Assembly: GCA_023375785.1 (NCBI GenBank)
Contig: SZWC01002402.1
Location: forward strand, 97,176 to 161,175
Direction: 5' to 3'
Source: Penium margaritaceum
Lineage: Eukaryota; Streptophyta; Zygnematophyceae; Desmidiales; Peniaceae
DNA: 64,000 nucleotides
Of the stretch, positions 1 to 11,279 are shown in pieces. The position numbers and the translations under genes are program-made. How positions within the stretch are numbered: the first letter of the stretch is position 1; the number at the start of each line of letters is the position of its first letter. The notes under the pieces are model-generated. The model was given only the letters and a program-made list of their open reading frames with translations. It did no database searches and was not told the origin of the DNA.

Positions 1-422
1 TTTATTGATGTGGTCTTCCCCCTATTCGTTTTTATTGCTCGTGCAAGCTTGGGTCAGGAGCGGCAAGTGTGGTCACGATTTTTGAGCGAGGGTCAGTCCT
101 TACCATACATACATTCATTGGATATTGGGTGTTTTTGGCAGTATATTTTTTTGCCCGTGGAGTGCTTGTAGCGAACAAGTCACTTTCCCTGTGTGTGACG
201 GTGTGTACCGCCGTCTGGTGTTTGAGATTATTGTAGCACCATGGGAGAAGACATTGTTCTCAGGAAGAGGAGACTTGAAATGGTTCACATTTGCATTGCC
301 GGAAATAAAGAACGAAACCCGTCCTTAACATGAACAGGGAGAAGCCTGCAAGCTTGGTGATCATTGGAAGAAAAGAAAAGAAAAGCTAGGGCAACCTGAA
401 GTGAGGGTTGAACGGTGGGTAG
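1..422. other. 5' flank, no assignable gene
   Basis: The target-site sequence GGTAG of Copia element C1 ends this stretch (418-422). A 67-codon open stretch on + (125-328) has a plausible amino-acid mix, but I recognise no family and see no supporting signals. A short (GAAAA)n run lies at about 369-385. It may be host spacer or an older repeat. Confidence 0.4.
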
Positions 423-928
423 TGTTGTCAGCGGGTGCCCTCACGAACCAATGTGACCTGTCGGCTCATGTCCATCCTCGTGCAGATGCTTGAGGTAGAC
501 CCAACGGTAGTTGAGCTCTGCTGGTGCTCGGTGGCATCGTGAGGAGTGGAGCCCGTGAGGGGCTCGACGGCCTGCACTGGGGTGCAACATCTCTGTCTGT
601 GCTGGTTGCAGGGTTATAGCACTTCAGAGTCTGATTCTAGTCGTTTAGACGTCGCATGATTCCAACATGCTGACGCAGATTTATGACTGTTTCCATTTTA
701 TGGCTGGCTTAGGCACAGCGAAACACTACCCTAATGTGTGGTGCGAACCGAGAGCGGTCGCCCGTATTTATGTGTCTGACTCATTTGTGTAGCTCTCCTT
801 GCATGTGGTTTCTGTGGTTAAGCACTTGACGCCTATGTGCGTCGTCTGACTAGACTATGCCGTTTTCTGCTTGGTGTCACACACAGTGGGTAGGCAGTCT
901 AATCAGGCAGCTTCCTGGAAGTCTCTCA
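423..928 (+). repeat. C1 5' LTR
   Basis: A 506-bp direct repeat of 13607-14116. It begins TGTTG and ends TCTCA, immediately before the primer-binding site. A stretch near 463-505 is also shared with the LTRs of C4 (46786-54610) and C6 (63675 on), which suggests one related group of Copia families. Confidence 0.92.
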
Positions 929-942
929 TGGTATCAGAGCGC
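929..942 (+). other. C1 primer-binding site (initiator-Met tRNA)
   Basis: TGGTATCAGAGCGC abuts the 5' LTR. The first twelve bases are the standard plant Copia/Gypsy primer site, complementary to the 3' end of the initiator methionine tRNA. Confidence 0.93.
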
Positions 943-1170
943 GCAAGACAGCTCTCGCCTGGCTGCACAGTAGGGACGCAGCACCGGTCGAGGGAGGACC
1001 CACCACCCATCACGTCATGGGATGACGTGAGTGTCAGCGATAGCGACAGCAACAACGTCAGAGAGAGCGACGGCAGTTGTGGCTGAGAGGCGCGACTCAT
1101 GCTGCCACGTCACAGGCCGTACCTCGCGGGCGACTGCAAGCGGCTAGCAGTTGGCGGGCAGGCGGGCAGC

Positions 1171-1680
1171 GTGACAGCGGGCTGCAGCCAGCGAGCAGTG
1201 TGTCGGCAGGCAGCGGGCAGTGAGCTGCGGGCAGCAGGCAGCGGGCAGCGGGCAGCGGGCAGCGGGCTGCCGGTAGCAGTCGGCGGCCAGCGCGCAACGG
1301 CCATTGGCCTGCTGCCGGTGCGCATCGGCCGGCGGCAAGCGGCCGTCTGGCTGCGGGCGGCGGCCAGCGGACAGCGGACAACGGCCGATGGGCGGCGTGC
1401 TCAACATCGCCGAGCAGCGGCGGTTGCGGCGGCGGCAGCGACAATAGTGGCGGCAGCGGCGGCAACAGCGGTAGCGGCGACACTGGTGGCAACGACGACA
1501 GCGGTGGCAGCGGCGGCAGCGACGGCAGCGGCAGCAGCAACGGTAGCGGTGGCAGCGGTGGTAGCGGCAAGAGCAGTAGCCGCCGCGGCTGAGGCCTTGG
1601 CCGCCACTGCACCAGGGGCAACAATAGCCGCAAAAGCAGCAACAACGCCAGCAGGAGCAATAGTAGCGCAATCGTGCCGC
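1171..1680 (+). repeat. C1 leader: imperfect GGC/AGC triplet tract
   Basis: This leader between the primer site and gag is built from imperfect GGCAGC, GCGGCG and GGTAGC units. The composition leaves long open stretches on both strands, which translate to low-complexity Ala/Thr/Val or Leu/Pro/Arg sequence. I take these as composition artefacts and not genes. C4 carries a comparable triplet tract in the same position (53390-53870). Confidence 0.8.
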
Positions 1681-2159
1681 CTAAGGCCTTGCAGACGGAG
1701 GGGACAGGGGAGTCCAGCACAGACGTGGTCTTCTCCGCAGCTGGCAGTGGAACCATGGACACAGCGAGCGGTAGTCGTGCCGCTAGCCCACACACTCGTG
1801 CGATCGCCAGGTTGCTCGACGAACAGAACAATGTCAGATCGAGCCTGTTGGACATGTAGTAGGCTCTCGAACTGCTGTCGCAGCAGGATGTCGTTCAGCG
1901 AACGCCATTGGCACACCGGCAGTCACATGGAGGCATGCCGGGCATGGAGCGCGTGGCAAGCGACGATGACTCAATGGATGAGTCCTCCAGCAAGTTCTCT
2001 GACGACGAGGAGGAGCACGACGGACAGTAGACAGACGCTTCAATGGAGCAGGGCGTACCCACTGGCGACACTGCGGATCCAGAGGATGCCTCGGAGGCGG
2101 CGTAGTGCGTTACAACAGTTGTAGGCAGGGTCACGGCCCGCGCACGGGTGGCCTCTTAG

Positions 2160-2687
2160 GTGGCCCTACCCACTGAGAAGCCACTCAAGGAGTTTGACAC
2201 TCCACCACTTCAGTACTCTCCCCCGGTTGGCTTCGATGCCTGGTACATGCGCTTCAACCTGTGGGCGATGGCGGAGGGGGTCTGGCCATACTATCATAGT
2301 CGATACCAGATTGGCGATCCCTGCCAGTGTGCGATGGCTCGCCGCCCGTGCATGGCCTGACCATGGCTGTCTCTGAGGACTCCATGCTGGACTACGCTCC
2401 CTTCGTCGGGGACTACTTCAGCGGCACAGGCGTTGACACCTGCTATGCCTAGGACCTAGCTCTCACTCTGCTAGAGAGTGAGACGGCACCCACTTCTGTC
2501 CGGCGTGTCGCAGACTTCAACTCGCTCCGCCAGGGCGGGTCGGAGTCTCCGGCAGAGTACTGGCGCCGGGCCAGTATGGCTGCAGGAGCTCCCAAGCCGG
2601 GCTCTACACCTGGCTTGGTACACTGGCCCCCACTCAGTTAGGCGCACAGACCACCATCATGCTGGGTGTCACTGAGCGGTACGCGGC
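2160..2687 (+). pseudogene. gag: C1 gag, upstream part
   Basis: The translation shows the usual opening of Copia gag: Pro/Phe-rich residues, then an aromatic segment with FDAWYMRFNLWAMAE (about 2238-2282), like the D-x-W-x-x-F/W region of plant Copia gag. It ends at the left boundary of the C2 insertion. The remaining gag lies at 9065-9500. Confidence 0.75.
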
Positions 2688-3284
2688 TGAGGAGACTACT
2701 GCGAACCTAATGCAACTTGTTTCGGGTTAATTGGTCAAGAAACGGGGAAGTTAGGGTCGGGTTAGCATCAGCCATGGCTAATTCGCGTCTAAAAAACTCT
2801 AAGTGTCGAGCAGCCACAGTCAACAGCTCGAGCGGGTGAGTCTCGCTAGTCGAGACTCACCCGTCGGCCGGTGAGCAGGGCTCACCGGCCACGCATTCTC
2901 GAGCGAGGGCAAAAGGCCCTCGAGGTCCACAAACTGCGGCCTAGGCCGCACCATGTCAAACACACAGGAACCTGGACAGGGTCACTAACTAAACTAAGAC
3001 TGAACTAGGTTCCATAGCCTGTTTGCAGTATTTTCCACAAGACACACTGACGGACACAAGTAGGTCTCGGAAGGCAAAACAACTAAGGACTACTCCAGAG
3101 GAGATGGAGCTGGGGCAAAGCTGCCAGAGGGGAAGAGACGAGCGCACGCGAGCCGCCTGATGAATTGCGGTGGGGATACGGCTTGGCATGGGAGCTCAGT
3201 GTGCGTCGCCTCCACTCTCTTGGTCAGCATGCCCTGCGCACTTAGGTCCACATAGGAGGGAAAATATACACAGACGGATTAACA
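2688..3284 (-). repeat. C2 3' LTR
   Basis: A 597-bp repeat of 8468-9064. Read on -, it begins TGTTAATCC and ends GTCTCCTCA. It contains three consecutive inverted repeats and a 16-bp perfect palindrome (2834-2950), described under findings. Confidence 0.95.
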
Positions 3285-3295
3285 CGCCCCCTTGG
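3285..3295 (-). other. C2 polypurine tract
   Basis: CGCCCCCTTGG on + reads as a purine-rich CCAAGGGGGCG on -, directly next to the 3' LTR. This is where plus-strand DNA synthesis is primed in this class. Confidence 0.8.
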
Positions 3296-3329
3296 ACGTG
3301 AGTGCGGCAGGGATGCAGCCAAGGTGCAT

Positions 3330-4709
3330 GAGTTGGAGGTGGAGTGCAGGAGATGGCAGCGCCTTGGTGAGAAAGTCGGCCAGCTATGCATTGCCGCTGA
3401 TGGGACAGACTTGCACAACACCGGCCTCAACTGCCTCACGTACAAAATGATGTTCTACGCTGATATGCTTTGTGCGAGGATGCAACACACCATCATTTGC
3501 AGCAATGCGGCGTGCGGCAGAGCTGTCACTGTGCAGTGCCACGGTATGGGGTCGCAGCCCCAATTCTTCAAGCAGTCGTGCAAGCCAGATGCATTCACAT
3601 GCAGCTTCACCCAAGGCCATGTATTCAGCTTCTGCTACACTACGAGCCACACAGGATTGCTTAGCGCTTCACCACGACACAGCCGTACCCCACACACAAA
3701 AAACATAGCCGCCCCGACTGCGTGCCCCACGGTCACGTGCATAGTCACTGTCACAAAACCCGTCCAACAGAGGACTGGCAGAGGGGGAAAAGACCAATCC
3801 AAGCTCAGCTGTGTCCATCACGTAGCGAAGCAGCTTCAGCAGTGCCTTCAGGTGAGTGCTGCGCGGCTGTTGGCTGAACTGTGCCAGCACGTTGACTGCG
3901 CATGCGATGTCCAGACGTGTGGTGGAGGCAAGGTATGACAAGCTGCCCGTGATCTGCCTGCACAGTGTGGGGTCACAGTCTGGTCCGTAATCTGTGGTGT
4001 TTGCATCCAACAGGTGCGCATAAACGTCAGGGCTCATCGGTGTGTGCTGTCGTGGGAGATGCTGTACCAGGTTCTGGAAGCGTGTTGTGAGGTGTGCGAT
4101 GAACCGTCCTTGGTGTAAGGTGAGAGTGCGTGCCATTATGTTCCTTGTGATGGTCATGCCCAAGAAATTCGTGGCCTCACCCAAGTCTGTCATGCTGTAG
4201 TGCGTGGTGAGCAGTGTCTTTGTCTCTGTGATGAGCGGGAGCGAGGGTGACAGAATGAGCAGATCGTCTACATAGACCAGTAATGCAACTGGACAATCAT
4301 GATCCCAACGCAAGAATAGGGAGGGATCGCTCAAGCTTTGGATGAACCCTCCTGAGTCAAGAGTGCGACGAATCTCTTTGTTCCAACAGCGTGGAGCTTG
4401 CTTGAGCCCATAAAGGGCTTTGAGAAACAGCCACACGCGATCTGTTCCATCTTCAAAACCCTCTGGCTGTTTGACATACAGTTCCTCCTCTAGTGGACCA
4501 TTGAGGAAGGCATTTTTCACATCCATTTGATGTATTTCCCAGTCTTCACTTGCCGCAACAGCCAGCAGAGCTCGGCTGGTTCCGTACTTCCCCACGGGGG
4601 CATAGGTCTCAGTGAAATCTTGTCCTGGTATTTGGCGGAAGCCCTTAGCCACCAGCCTGGCTTTGTACTTGTCAATAAGTCCCGCCAGGTTTCTTTTGAG
4701 CTTGTACAC
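3330..4709 (-). pseudogene. pol: C2 pol: reverse transcriptase and RNase H
   Basis: The - strand translation gives the Copia RT (RVT_2 family) in order: YKARLVAKGFRQ, then YAPVGK, then the QMDVKNAFLNG motif and YGLKQAPR. The catalytic box VYVDDLLIL is encoded near 4255-4280. RNase H follows at 3384-3650, with EAEYMAL, a D-S residue pair and the RTKHISVEHHFVRE motif typical of Copia. RT would copy the element RNA, and RNase H would degrade it. Confidence 0.93.
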
Positions 4710-6296
4710 CTACTTGACGTCAATGGCTTTACATCCGGGTGGCAAGGGAACGAGTTCATAAACCTTGTGCTCCAAGAGTGCATCCAGTTCTGCGACCATG
4801 GCTTTGTCCCACTCAGCGGCATCGCTGCGCCCCCTTGCCTCAATAAGTGTCTGGGGTTCCACTGTGGTGTGATCCACGTTGGTTAAGCCAGTTGTGTGAT
4901 AGAATTGTCTGTAGTTCACACGAGGGACATTCCGCAAGGAGCGTCGTGCCGGTTGGGACGGTGGCGTCTGTTCATCCTCAGTGCTGTTGTGGGACGCCTG
5001 GGTTTGCAGCCCAGGTGGACTGTGGGGAGCACTGGATTCTGTACTCAGTAGGTCAGTGGGTGTCAGTAGATCTGTGGGGACAGGTGAATGAACTTCCGTC
5101 TTCCTTCCGTGGTCCCCACGCTGTGAGGGAGCTGTGGGTGCAAGGGGGACAAACACAGGTACACTCACGTAGTCTGGGTACTGTTCTGGTATGGTGATGT
5201 GTGGGACAGTCCGCAGAGTGCGAAACTGCTTGTAGGACATATGCTCCAGGAAGGAGGCATCCCTGCTCTCCAAGAAACCATGGTTCGTGGGGTCCCAGAA
5301 CCGCCATGCTTTGGATGCGTGTGAGACCCCGACAAAGACGCACCAGCGCCCTCGCGGGCACAGTTTATGGTCCCTCTGTGGCTGTGCAAACCAGACGCAG
5401 GCCATAGTGCCCCACACTCTTGCAGGTCGCAAGTCAGCCTTTTCCTTGAACCACCGCTCCCATGGTGTCACTGTCTTGGGCAGAGGACCTTGCGACACTC
5501 TGTTCCACACCCATGTGACATACTTGACTGCTTCTTCCCAAAACCCAAATGACAGACCAGACTCGCTCAGCAAGGTGCGCAGTACATCCCCCAGGGTTCT
5601 GTGCCACCGCTCTGCCACACCATTCTGCTGAGGTGTGTAGGGTGCGGTGGTCTGGTGCTCAATACCTTTGGCTTTCAGTTCTGCTGTTAAGACACCCAGG
5701 AACTCCCCTCTTCGGTCAGTGCGCAGCTTCAGCAGCTTGCAACCTGTGTTACGTTCTGCAAGGGGAATCCATTCTATAATAGCCCGTTGGGCATCTGCTT
5801 TGGACTTAAGAAGGAAGGCCCATCGAAACGGACTGTAGTCATCCGTCAATGTCAATACATACTGTGACCCATACTGGACAGACGGTACAGGCATGGGTCC
5901 TGTCAAATCTGCATGGACAAGCTCAAGGGGGGACTTACATGCTGTGTTTGACTTGGGGAAGGTCTGCCTGTGAGCCTTGCCCTCTTGATAGTCCAGGCAC
6001 ACATCTGCCTTGAGTCCTTGTGGACAGTCTACAGGCAGAAGACCATGTGCAGGATTGTGTTTGATCATGTCTGTCACCAGTTCTGTGTTGATGTGTGCAA
6101 GTCGCCGGTGAAGTAGGTCTGTGTGCTTTGCATCAGTGGCAGTGAGGATATGTGCTTGTGGTCTGTGGGAGTGTGTGTGCAAGAGTGGGAAGAGAGTGAG
6201 ACGGTAAAGCATGTCAGCATGCAAGGGACCGTCAGCCAACAGTGCACCAGCAGCATCAAACAACATGCATCGTTGCTTCTGCGTGAGAGTGGACAT
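4710..6296 (-). pseudogene. pol: C2 pol: GAG-pre-integrase and integrase
   Basis: A long open stretch of 528 codons. It opens with a GAG-pre-integrase zinc-binding segment (LLHRRLAHINTE, then VCLDYQEGKAHRQTF). The integrase core follows: LELVHADLTGPM, TLTDDYSPFRWAF, and PYTPQQNGVAERWHRTLGD, which carry the D, D and E positions of the catalytic triad. The C-terminal part is the usual Copia integrase tail (VWGTMACVW, RGRWCVFVGVSHASKAWRFWD), then a Pro/Ser/Thr-rich linker to RT. Its length and openness fit the youth of C2. Confidence 0.95.
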
Positions 6297-6840
6297 GCTT
6301 GCTTGGCGGTCTAGCTGACAACAGATTTACTTTCAACTTCGGCACATACAAGACCCCGGTCAGCCACAGTACCCCACCAGGTGCTTGCAAGGTCACTGTT
6401 CCCACACCCTCCACCGCCAACACCTCTCCAGATCCCGTCTTCACACCCTCCACATCATGCGCAGCATACAATGACACAAACAATTGGCGATGCGGTGACA
6501 TGTGATGTGAGGCAGCGGTGTCAAACAGCCATTCATGCATAGGCAGTGCGTGTGAGGTGGTGACATGAGTGTGTGCGAGTCTCTGACCTGGCGACTGTGG
6601 CATGGCTGTTGGCTCTGGAGGCTGCAGCTCCATGGGTGCTGTCCACCCCATCGCAGGCTGGCCTGCTGCTGGCTGCTGGGTCTCGGCCACGTCTGCGTAG
6701 ACGCGTTGTGCCCACGCTGGTTCTGGGACTTGAACGGCCGAGTTGGAGGTAACGTAGTAGGGACCCTGGTAAACAGGGGCTAGCCCCTGGTACAGTGGCA
6801 AGGTCACTGGTGACTGCCAAGGCAGTGGTGCATAGGTCAC
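6256..6840 (-). pseudogene. pol: C2 protease region
   Basis: The translation carries WLFDTAASHHMSPHRQLF, the active-site region of Copia aspartic proteases. It is followed by a VEGVGTVTLQ stretch and LTGVLYVPKLKVNLLS, the standard C-terminal part of this domain. Its place between gag and integrase fits the Copia order. Confidence 0.9.
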
Positions 6841-6974
6841 TCCGCCAAAGGGTGCAGAGGCTCGAGGTGCTGTGGTCGGTGGAATTGACCAAGCTGGTGG
6901 CTGCAGATGATATCAGTGCTGAGGGCGCAACATCGGTGCAGGTAACTGCTGCTGCTGCTGCTGGTGTGTCGGGG

Positions 6975-7986
6975 TCATGATGCGTTGGAGGTCTGGGCAT
7001 GCACGCTAGAAGTGGCCATGCTTGCCACAGTAGTTGCAAGTGCGCCCCCCACCGCCACCCCGGCCACGACCTCGTCCTCCACCTGGCTGGGTACCTGTTC
7101 CTCCAATGCTCCACCCCCTCCGCCTCTGTCACCTCCCTGACCAGGTCTGGTGGAGGCGCCTGGTGAGGCCTGATGCACGAAGGCGCTCGATCCTGGGCTG
7201 TTGGTCTCTCTCGCCTCTCCCCGGAGTATGTCCTCATAGTGTCGCAACTCCTCAAACACTTAAGCAAGATCGGTGTTCTCGATGTCTGTCACGCGGAGGT
7301 GTCGCAGGAGACCTCGGCGAAACTCCCTGTACGGCTTGCCAAGATGAAGCAGCACAGGGTCTAGCCACTCCAGTACGGAGCAGGACGCTCCAAGCCCAAG
7401 AATGCGTCGGCGCAGATCCATTGCCGCATCCCAATACTCAGCTATCGGCGCTCCTGGCTTTGGGTAAAGTCCGCGAAGCCGATCACGCAGCGAGATGACC
7501 AGTGCCATCCCTCGTTCCTCATGGCGAGTAGTAAGATGCTGCCAGGCTTTGTGTGGGCGTGGGGCACCACTGCGAGGATCGGAGGGATCCTCCCCTTTGC
7601 CACCAAAACGAAAATGGTGGATGGCATACGATTGGTCGTCGGGCAACGCCCGAACTAGCGCATTGAAGGCACGTAGGAGAACTCGATCCTCTATTGCGTC
7701 GGTGGACGGGGACAGGTACATTTCCTCTAGTCCGTGTTCAGCCGCCCACGCAAGGAAGACATCCTTCCATGCGAGAAAGTCTCTTGTTCCCAAGGCGGGC
7801 GGCGTGAGATCCTTGTGGGACAGCACTTTGGTGAGGTCTTCTCACGTCACTGTGGTAGCGCCAGCTCCTCCGCTGCCACCTGCGCTGGCGCCGGCACCGA
7901 TGCCAGCGCCGGCACCGGATCCACTCGGGTTTCCACCACTTGCTCCTGCGCCGGACCCTACTGGCGCTGATCCTACTTGACTCATT
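6975..7986 (-). pseudogene. gag: C2 gag with zinc knuckle
   Basis: The codons at 7260-7826 (-) give a gag segment (LGTRDFLAWKDVFLAWAAEH, then a helical region ending near HLRVTDIENTDLA). A Gly/Ala/Ser-rich segment lies just upstream, about 7845-7986. Downstream, near 7010-7060, a CNYCGKHGHF zinc-knuckle signature is visible on -. Gag forms the particle that packages the element RNA. Confidence 0.87.
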
Positions 7987-8455
7987 GGTCCAGCAGGTCG
8001 AGAACGTCCTAGGGAGGGAGTATGAGCCCTAAAGTCCCCCCTTGCGGCCGAACAAAATTTCGGCAGCAATCCGCCGGGCCCACTTTGGGCCTAGTTTTCT
8101 TTCGCGAGCCCTGAGCTCGTGGACAACGCCTTGTCTTCCTCTGTGAAGGTCGTTTAGGTCACCTGGGACCTGTAGTTTCCGGCTGTGGGGCTAGGGACCT
8201 CGCCGTCACCTCTGGAGGGGTCGGACGGCGCTTGGGCTCTCCCTTGCCTTGTCTCTCCCACCTATGTGGGCTCTCCCCTGACTTCTGCCGCCCCTGCTGT
8301 CTGCGCGCGGCCTAGGGGGAACGTTTCGATGCGTCTAGGGGGTGTGCACGGCCTGCTGTTGCGGCAGCCACGCGGATCTACTTCCGCGCGTCACTCGGCC
8401 GCCGCCCTTTTGGCTCGGCGGCACCACTATGCGTCACTTTTAGGCTCCGAGTATA
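7987..8455 (-). other. C2 untranslated leader
   Basis: This stretch lies between the primer site and gag on -. It is GC-rich and I see no gene in it. It would hold the packaging signal in this class, but no specific motif can be named. Confidence 0.6.
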
Positions 8456-8467
8456 GCTCTGATACCA
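8456..8467 (-). other. C2 primer-binding site
   Basis: GCTCTGATACCA on + is the reverse complement of TGGTATCAGAGC and abuts the 5' LTR at 8468. This fixes the orientation of C2 as -. Confidence 0.95.
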
Positions 8468-9064
8468 TGAGGAGACTGCTGCAAACCTAATGCAACTTGT
8501 TTCGGGTTAATTGGTCAAGAAACGGGGAAGTTAGGGTCGGGTTAGCATCAGCCACGGCTGATTCGCGTCTAAAAAACTCTAAGTGTCGAGCAGCCACAGT
8601 CAACAGCTCGAGTGGGTGAGTCTCGATAGTCGAGACTCACCCGTCGGCCGGTGAGCAGGGCTCACCGGCCACACATCCTGGAGCGAGGACAAAAGGCCCT
8701 CGAGGTCCACAAACTGCGGCCTAGGCCGCACCATGTCAAACACACAGGAACCTGGACAGGGTCACTAACTAAACTAAGACTGAACTAGGTTCCATAGCCT
8801 GTTTGCAGTATTGTCCACAAGACACACTGACGTACACAAGTAGGTCTCGGAAGGCAAAACAACTAAGGACTACTCCAGAGGAGATGGAGTTGGGGCAAAG
8901 CTGCCAGAGGGGAAGAGATGAGCGCACGCGAGCCGCCTGATGCATTGCGGTGGGGATACGGCTTGGCATGGGAGCTCAGTGTGCATTGCCTCCACTCTCT
9001 TGGTCAGCATGCCCTGCGCACTCAGGTCCACATAGGAGGGAAAATATATGCAGACGGATTAACA
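8468..9064 (-). repeat. C2 5' LTR
   Basis: It has the same length as the left LTR and is about 96.6% identical by eye. On -, transcription of the element would start here. The inverted repeats seen in the left LTR recur at a constant offset of 5780 bp. Confidence 0.95.
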
Positions 9065-9500
9065 GCGTCCATGTTCATCATCTACCGCCATCGCGAGCTT
9101 GAGCATCGCTCTCGTTGCCTCACCTTGCTGCAATGGACCCAGCGCATCTATCTGGATCAGACAGGGGCGGTTAAGGCAGGTCGTCTCCATTGGGAGTGCC
9201 TGGCCGGTATGGCTGTAGTGGAAATTTCTTCCTCCAGTACCTCTTAGACCTAAGCAATGCCCACTCCCTCCTCCAGTCCAACGAGTGCATCAGTTGCCCA
9301 GGGGAAGAAGGGCAAGGGACGCGATAGCGAAGGAAGGGGGGAGGTCAGGGGACAGCGACTGCCAGGGGTGGCTCCGGCGGCAGTAGCCGACTGGTGACCT
9401 GCTACAGCTGTGGCCCCCATCACTAGACCGACTGCACTCGTCTGACCGGCCGCCCTATCGACTGGCAGCGCGTCACGCGCGGGATCCGCCAGGCTTACGA
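9065..9500 (+). pseudogene. gag: C1 gag, downstream part with zinc knuckle
   Basis: C1 gag resumes here after the C2 insertion, with basic residues and a Ser/Gly/Lys-rich segment. A CYSCGPHH motif with a further Cys (about 9392-9435) matches a retroelement CCHC zinc knuckle. Confidence 0.75.
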
Positions 9501-9919
9501 GACCCGTTGTACTTCCTCGTCTGGTGCTTCCTCCGCCTCAGAGTCTTCGGCCAGATGGGTTGCTACTGCCTCACCCACTGCGGCCCCCGCGACCCCTCTT
9601 GACGACGCAGTCTGACACCTTGCAGAGCTTGAGCAGATCGCTCGCAGCCTTCAAGGAGGTATGCACATGCGGTCTCAGCCGACTATGTCCACTACTTGTT
9701 TTGTGTCTGGGGAGTTACAGGGTGATGATCGTTTGGCTGTGTCTGTTGTGGAGTCGGAGTGGCCTAATGGTCCGGATGAGCTGGCATGGTTGGATGATTG
9801 CTAGCGTCGTCTCTTGCATGTTGAGCAGGCTTAGCGCCCCAGTGACGTTCCTGTCGAGTCGTGCTCTATTGCGTGCTGTTCCATCACCACGTCCACTAGG
9901 ACTACTGATGGCTCATGGA

Positions 9920-10480
9920 ATGTTGATTCTGGTGCCACCCACCACATGACCTGTCACCGTGACATGTTTTTTTGTCTTTGGTCCTGTTGGTTCCGTCCGT
10001 TCTATCCGCACACTAGTTGGTCAGGATGTGCCAGTGCACGACATTGGTGTCATCCAGTTTAGTGGAACGTCTAGCCTTGTGTACGTCTCTGATGTTCTGT
10101 TTGTGCCTGATCTTGAGCTCAGCCTCGTTTCCGTTCATGCTTTTACTTGCATGGGACTGGGTGTCACCCACGTTGGCAATGATGACACGGTCTTTGTCCA
10201 GGCCTTCGGCGAGGTCGTCCTACACGGTGAGCTCCGTCATGTCCTGTATCATGTCACTTGCGCTCGCTTCCCCGCGTCTCCTTGCCACCTGGCTTGACCG
10301 CGCGTGTCTTTGTCATAGGTACCCAGTCCCCTGACCAGCATCGCCTTCTTCACCGTCGCCTCTGTCATGTCCACCTTGATGCGGTTGAGCACCTTGTGTA
10401 TGATACTCCCATGCTCGATCTTGATATGACCTCATTTGTGGCACCGCCCAATAACAATTGCCTCGCGTGTGTGTAGGGCA
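9920..10480 (+). pseudogene. pol: C1 protease and GAG-pre-integrase
   Basis: The active-site region reads as Asp-Ser-Gly-Ala-Thr-His-His-Met-Thr near 9930-9950. The protease tail VSDVLFVPDLELSLVSVHA follows (about 10082-10145). The GAG-pre-integrase segment HRLLHRRLCHVHLDAVEHL lies near 10340-10395. The layout closely parallels C4 (50633-51220, -). Confidence 0.85.
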
Positions 10481-11270
10481 AGATGTATCGCTCTCCCTTC
10501 CATCCCGAAGTCCACTCGGCCCCTTCAATTGGTCCACTCGGATCTGCTTGGCCCGCTCCCCACGGAGTTTCAAGATGACTGTGGACGGGACAGCCTTACA
10601 CTGACGGATGGCTTCACCCACATGCACTGGGTCTACAGTCTCCGTCAGAAGAGTGATACCTTTCCCACTGTTCAATGCTGGCTGGCTATGGTTGAGCGCC
10701 AATCACGTCAGACCTTTGACATCCTTCGCTTCGACCGTGGGAGGGAGTTTATGGGCGACCTTCAGTGCTATCTCATTGAGCGCAGGGTCGACCACCGCTA
10801 CTCTGCTCCTACCACTCCCCAACGACACGACGTCTCGGAGCTGTGGAACCACACGATGGAAGATGCTGTCCGTGCGATATTGGCCGATTGTGATCTACCT
10901 GAGGCATTTGCCTTTGAGGGCTTTGCATACATGACCTGGGTGTGGAACCGCATCTCGCACGGTCCTCTCCCTCGCCATACCACGTCGTATGAGTTGTGGT
11001 ATGGTCACCGTACCGACCTGCGCCTAACACGTGTCTAGGACTCTCTTGCTTGCATCTGATTTACCCCAGAGCAGCAAGGATCCAAGATCTCCCCACGCGG
11101 TCGCCTCTGTGCCTTCGTGGGTATTGCCCCCCGCTCCAAGGCCTGGCGGTTCTGGGACCCGTCCTGCCGTCGCATTGTCGAGTCTTGCAATTCCATGTTC
11201 TTCGAGAGCCTGTGCTTTCGCGACCTTGCTCGCATGCTGGCGCTTCCGCTCCCGCATGCTTTGGGCTGTT
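10480..11270 (+). pseudogene. pol: C1 integrase
   Basis: The translation shows LQLVHSDLLGPLP, SLTLTDGFTHMHWVYS and RFDRGREFMGDLQ, then a TTPQRHDVSELWNHTMED stretch equivalent to the conserved PQQNGVAER region. The aromatic segment FAYMTWVWNRISHGPLPRH follows. The tail reaches APRSKAWRFWDPSCRRIV near 11130-11180. Confidence 0.88.
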
Positions 11271-11279
11271 CCGGCCCTC

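Larger units (their letters stand above)
2688..9064 (-). mobile_element. C2: young Copia element nested in C1 gag
   Basis: Two equal-length LTRs (2688-3284 and 8468-9064, 597 bp each) flank a complete - strand Copia set: gag with a zinc knuckle, protease, integrase, RT and RNase H. The near-identical 5-mers GCGGC and GCGTC flank it in C1. The reverse complement of the initiator-Met primer site abuts the right LTR, and a pyrimidine-rich strip (polypurine on -) abuts the left one. The LTRs differ at about 20 of 597 positions with no length change, so this is the youngest clear insertion in the window. It is nearly whole, with roughly four to six breaks. Confidence 0.95.

Noticed and set aside
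1097-2124. Long open stretches on both strands (up to 341 codons) over the C1 leader
   Set aside because: They are low-complexity Ala/Thr/Val or Leu/Pro/Arg from a GC-rich triplet tract, open in several frames at once. They overlap the untranslated leader of C1.
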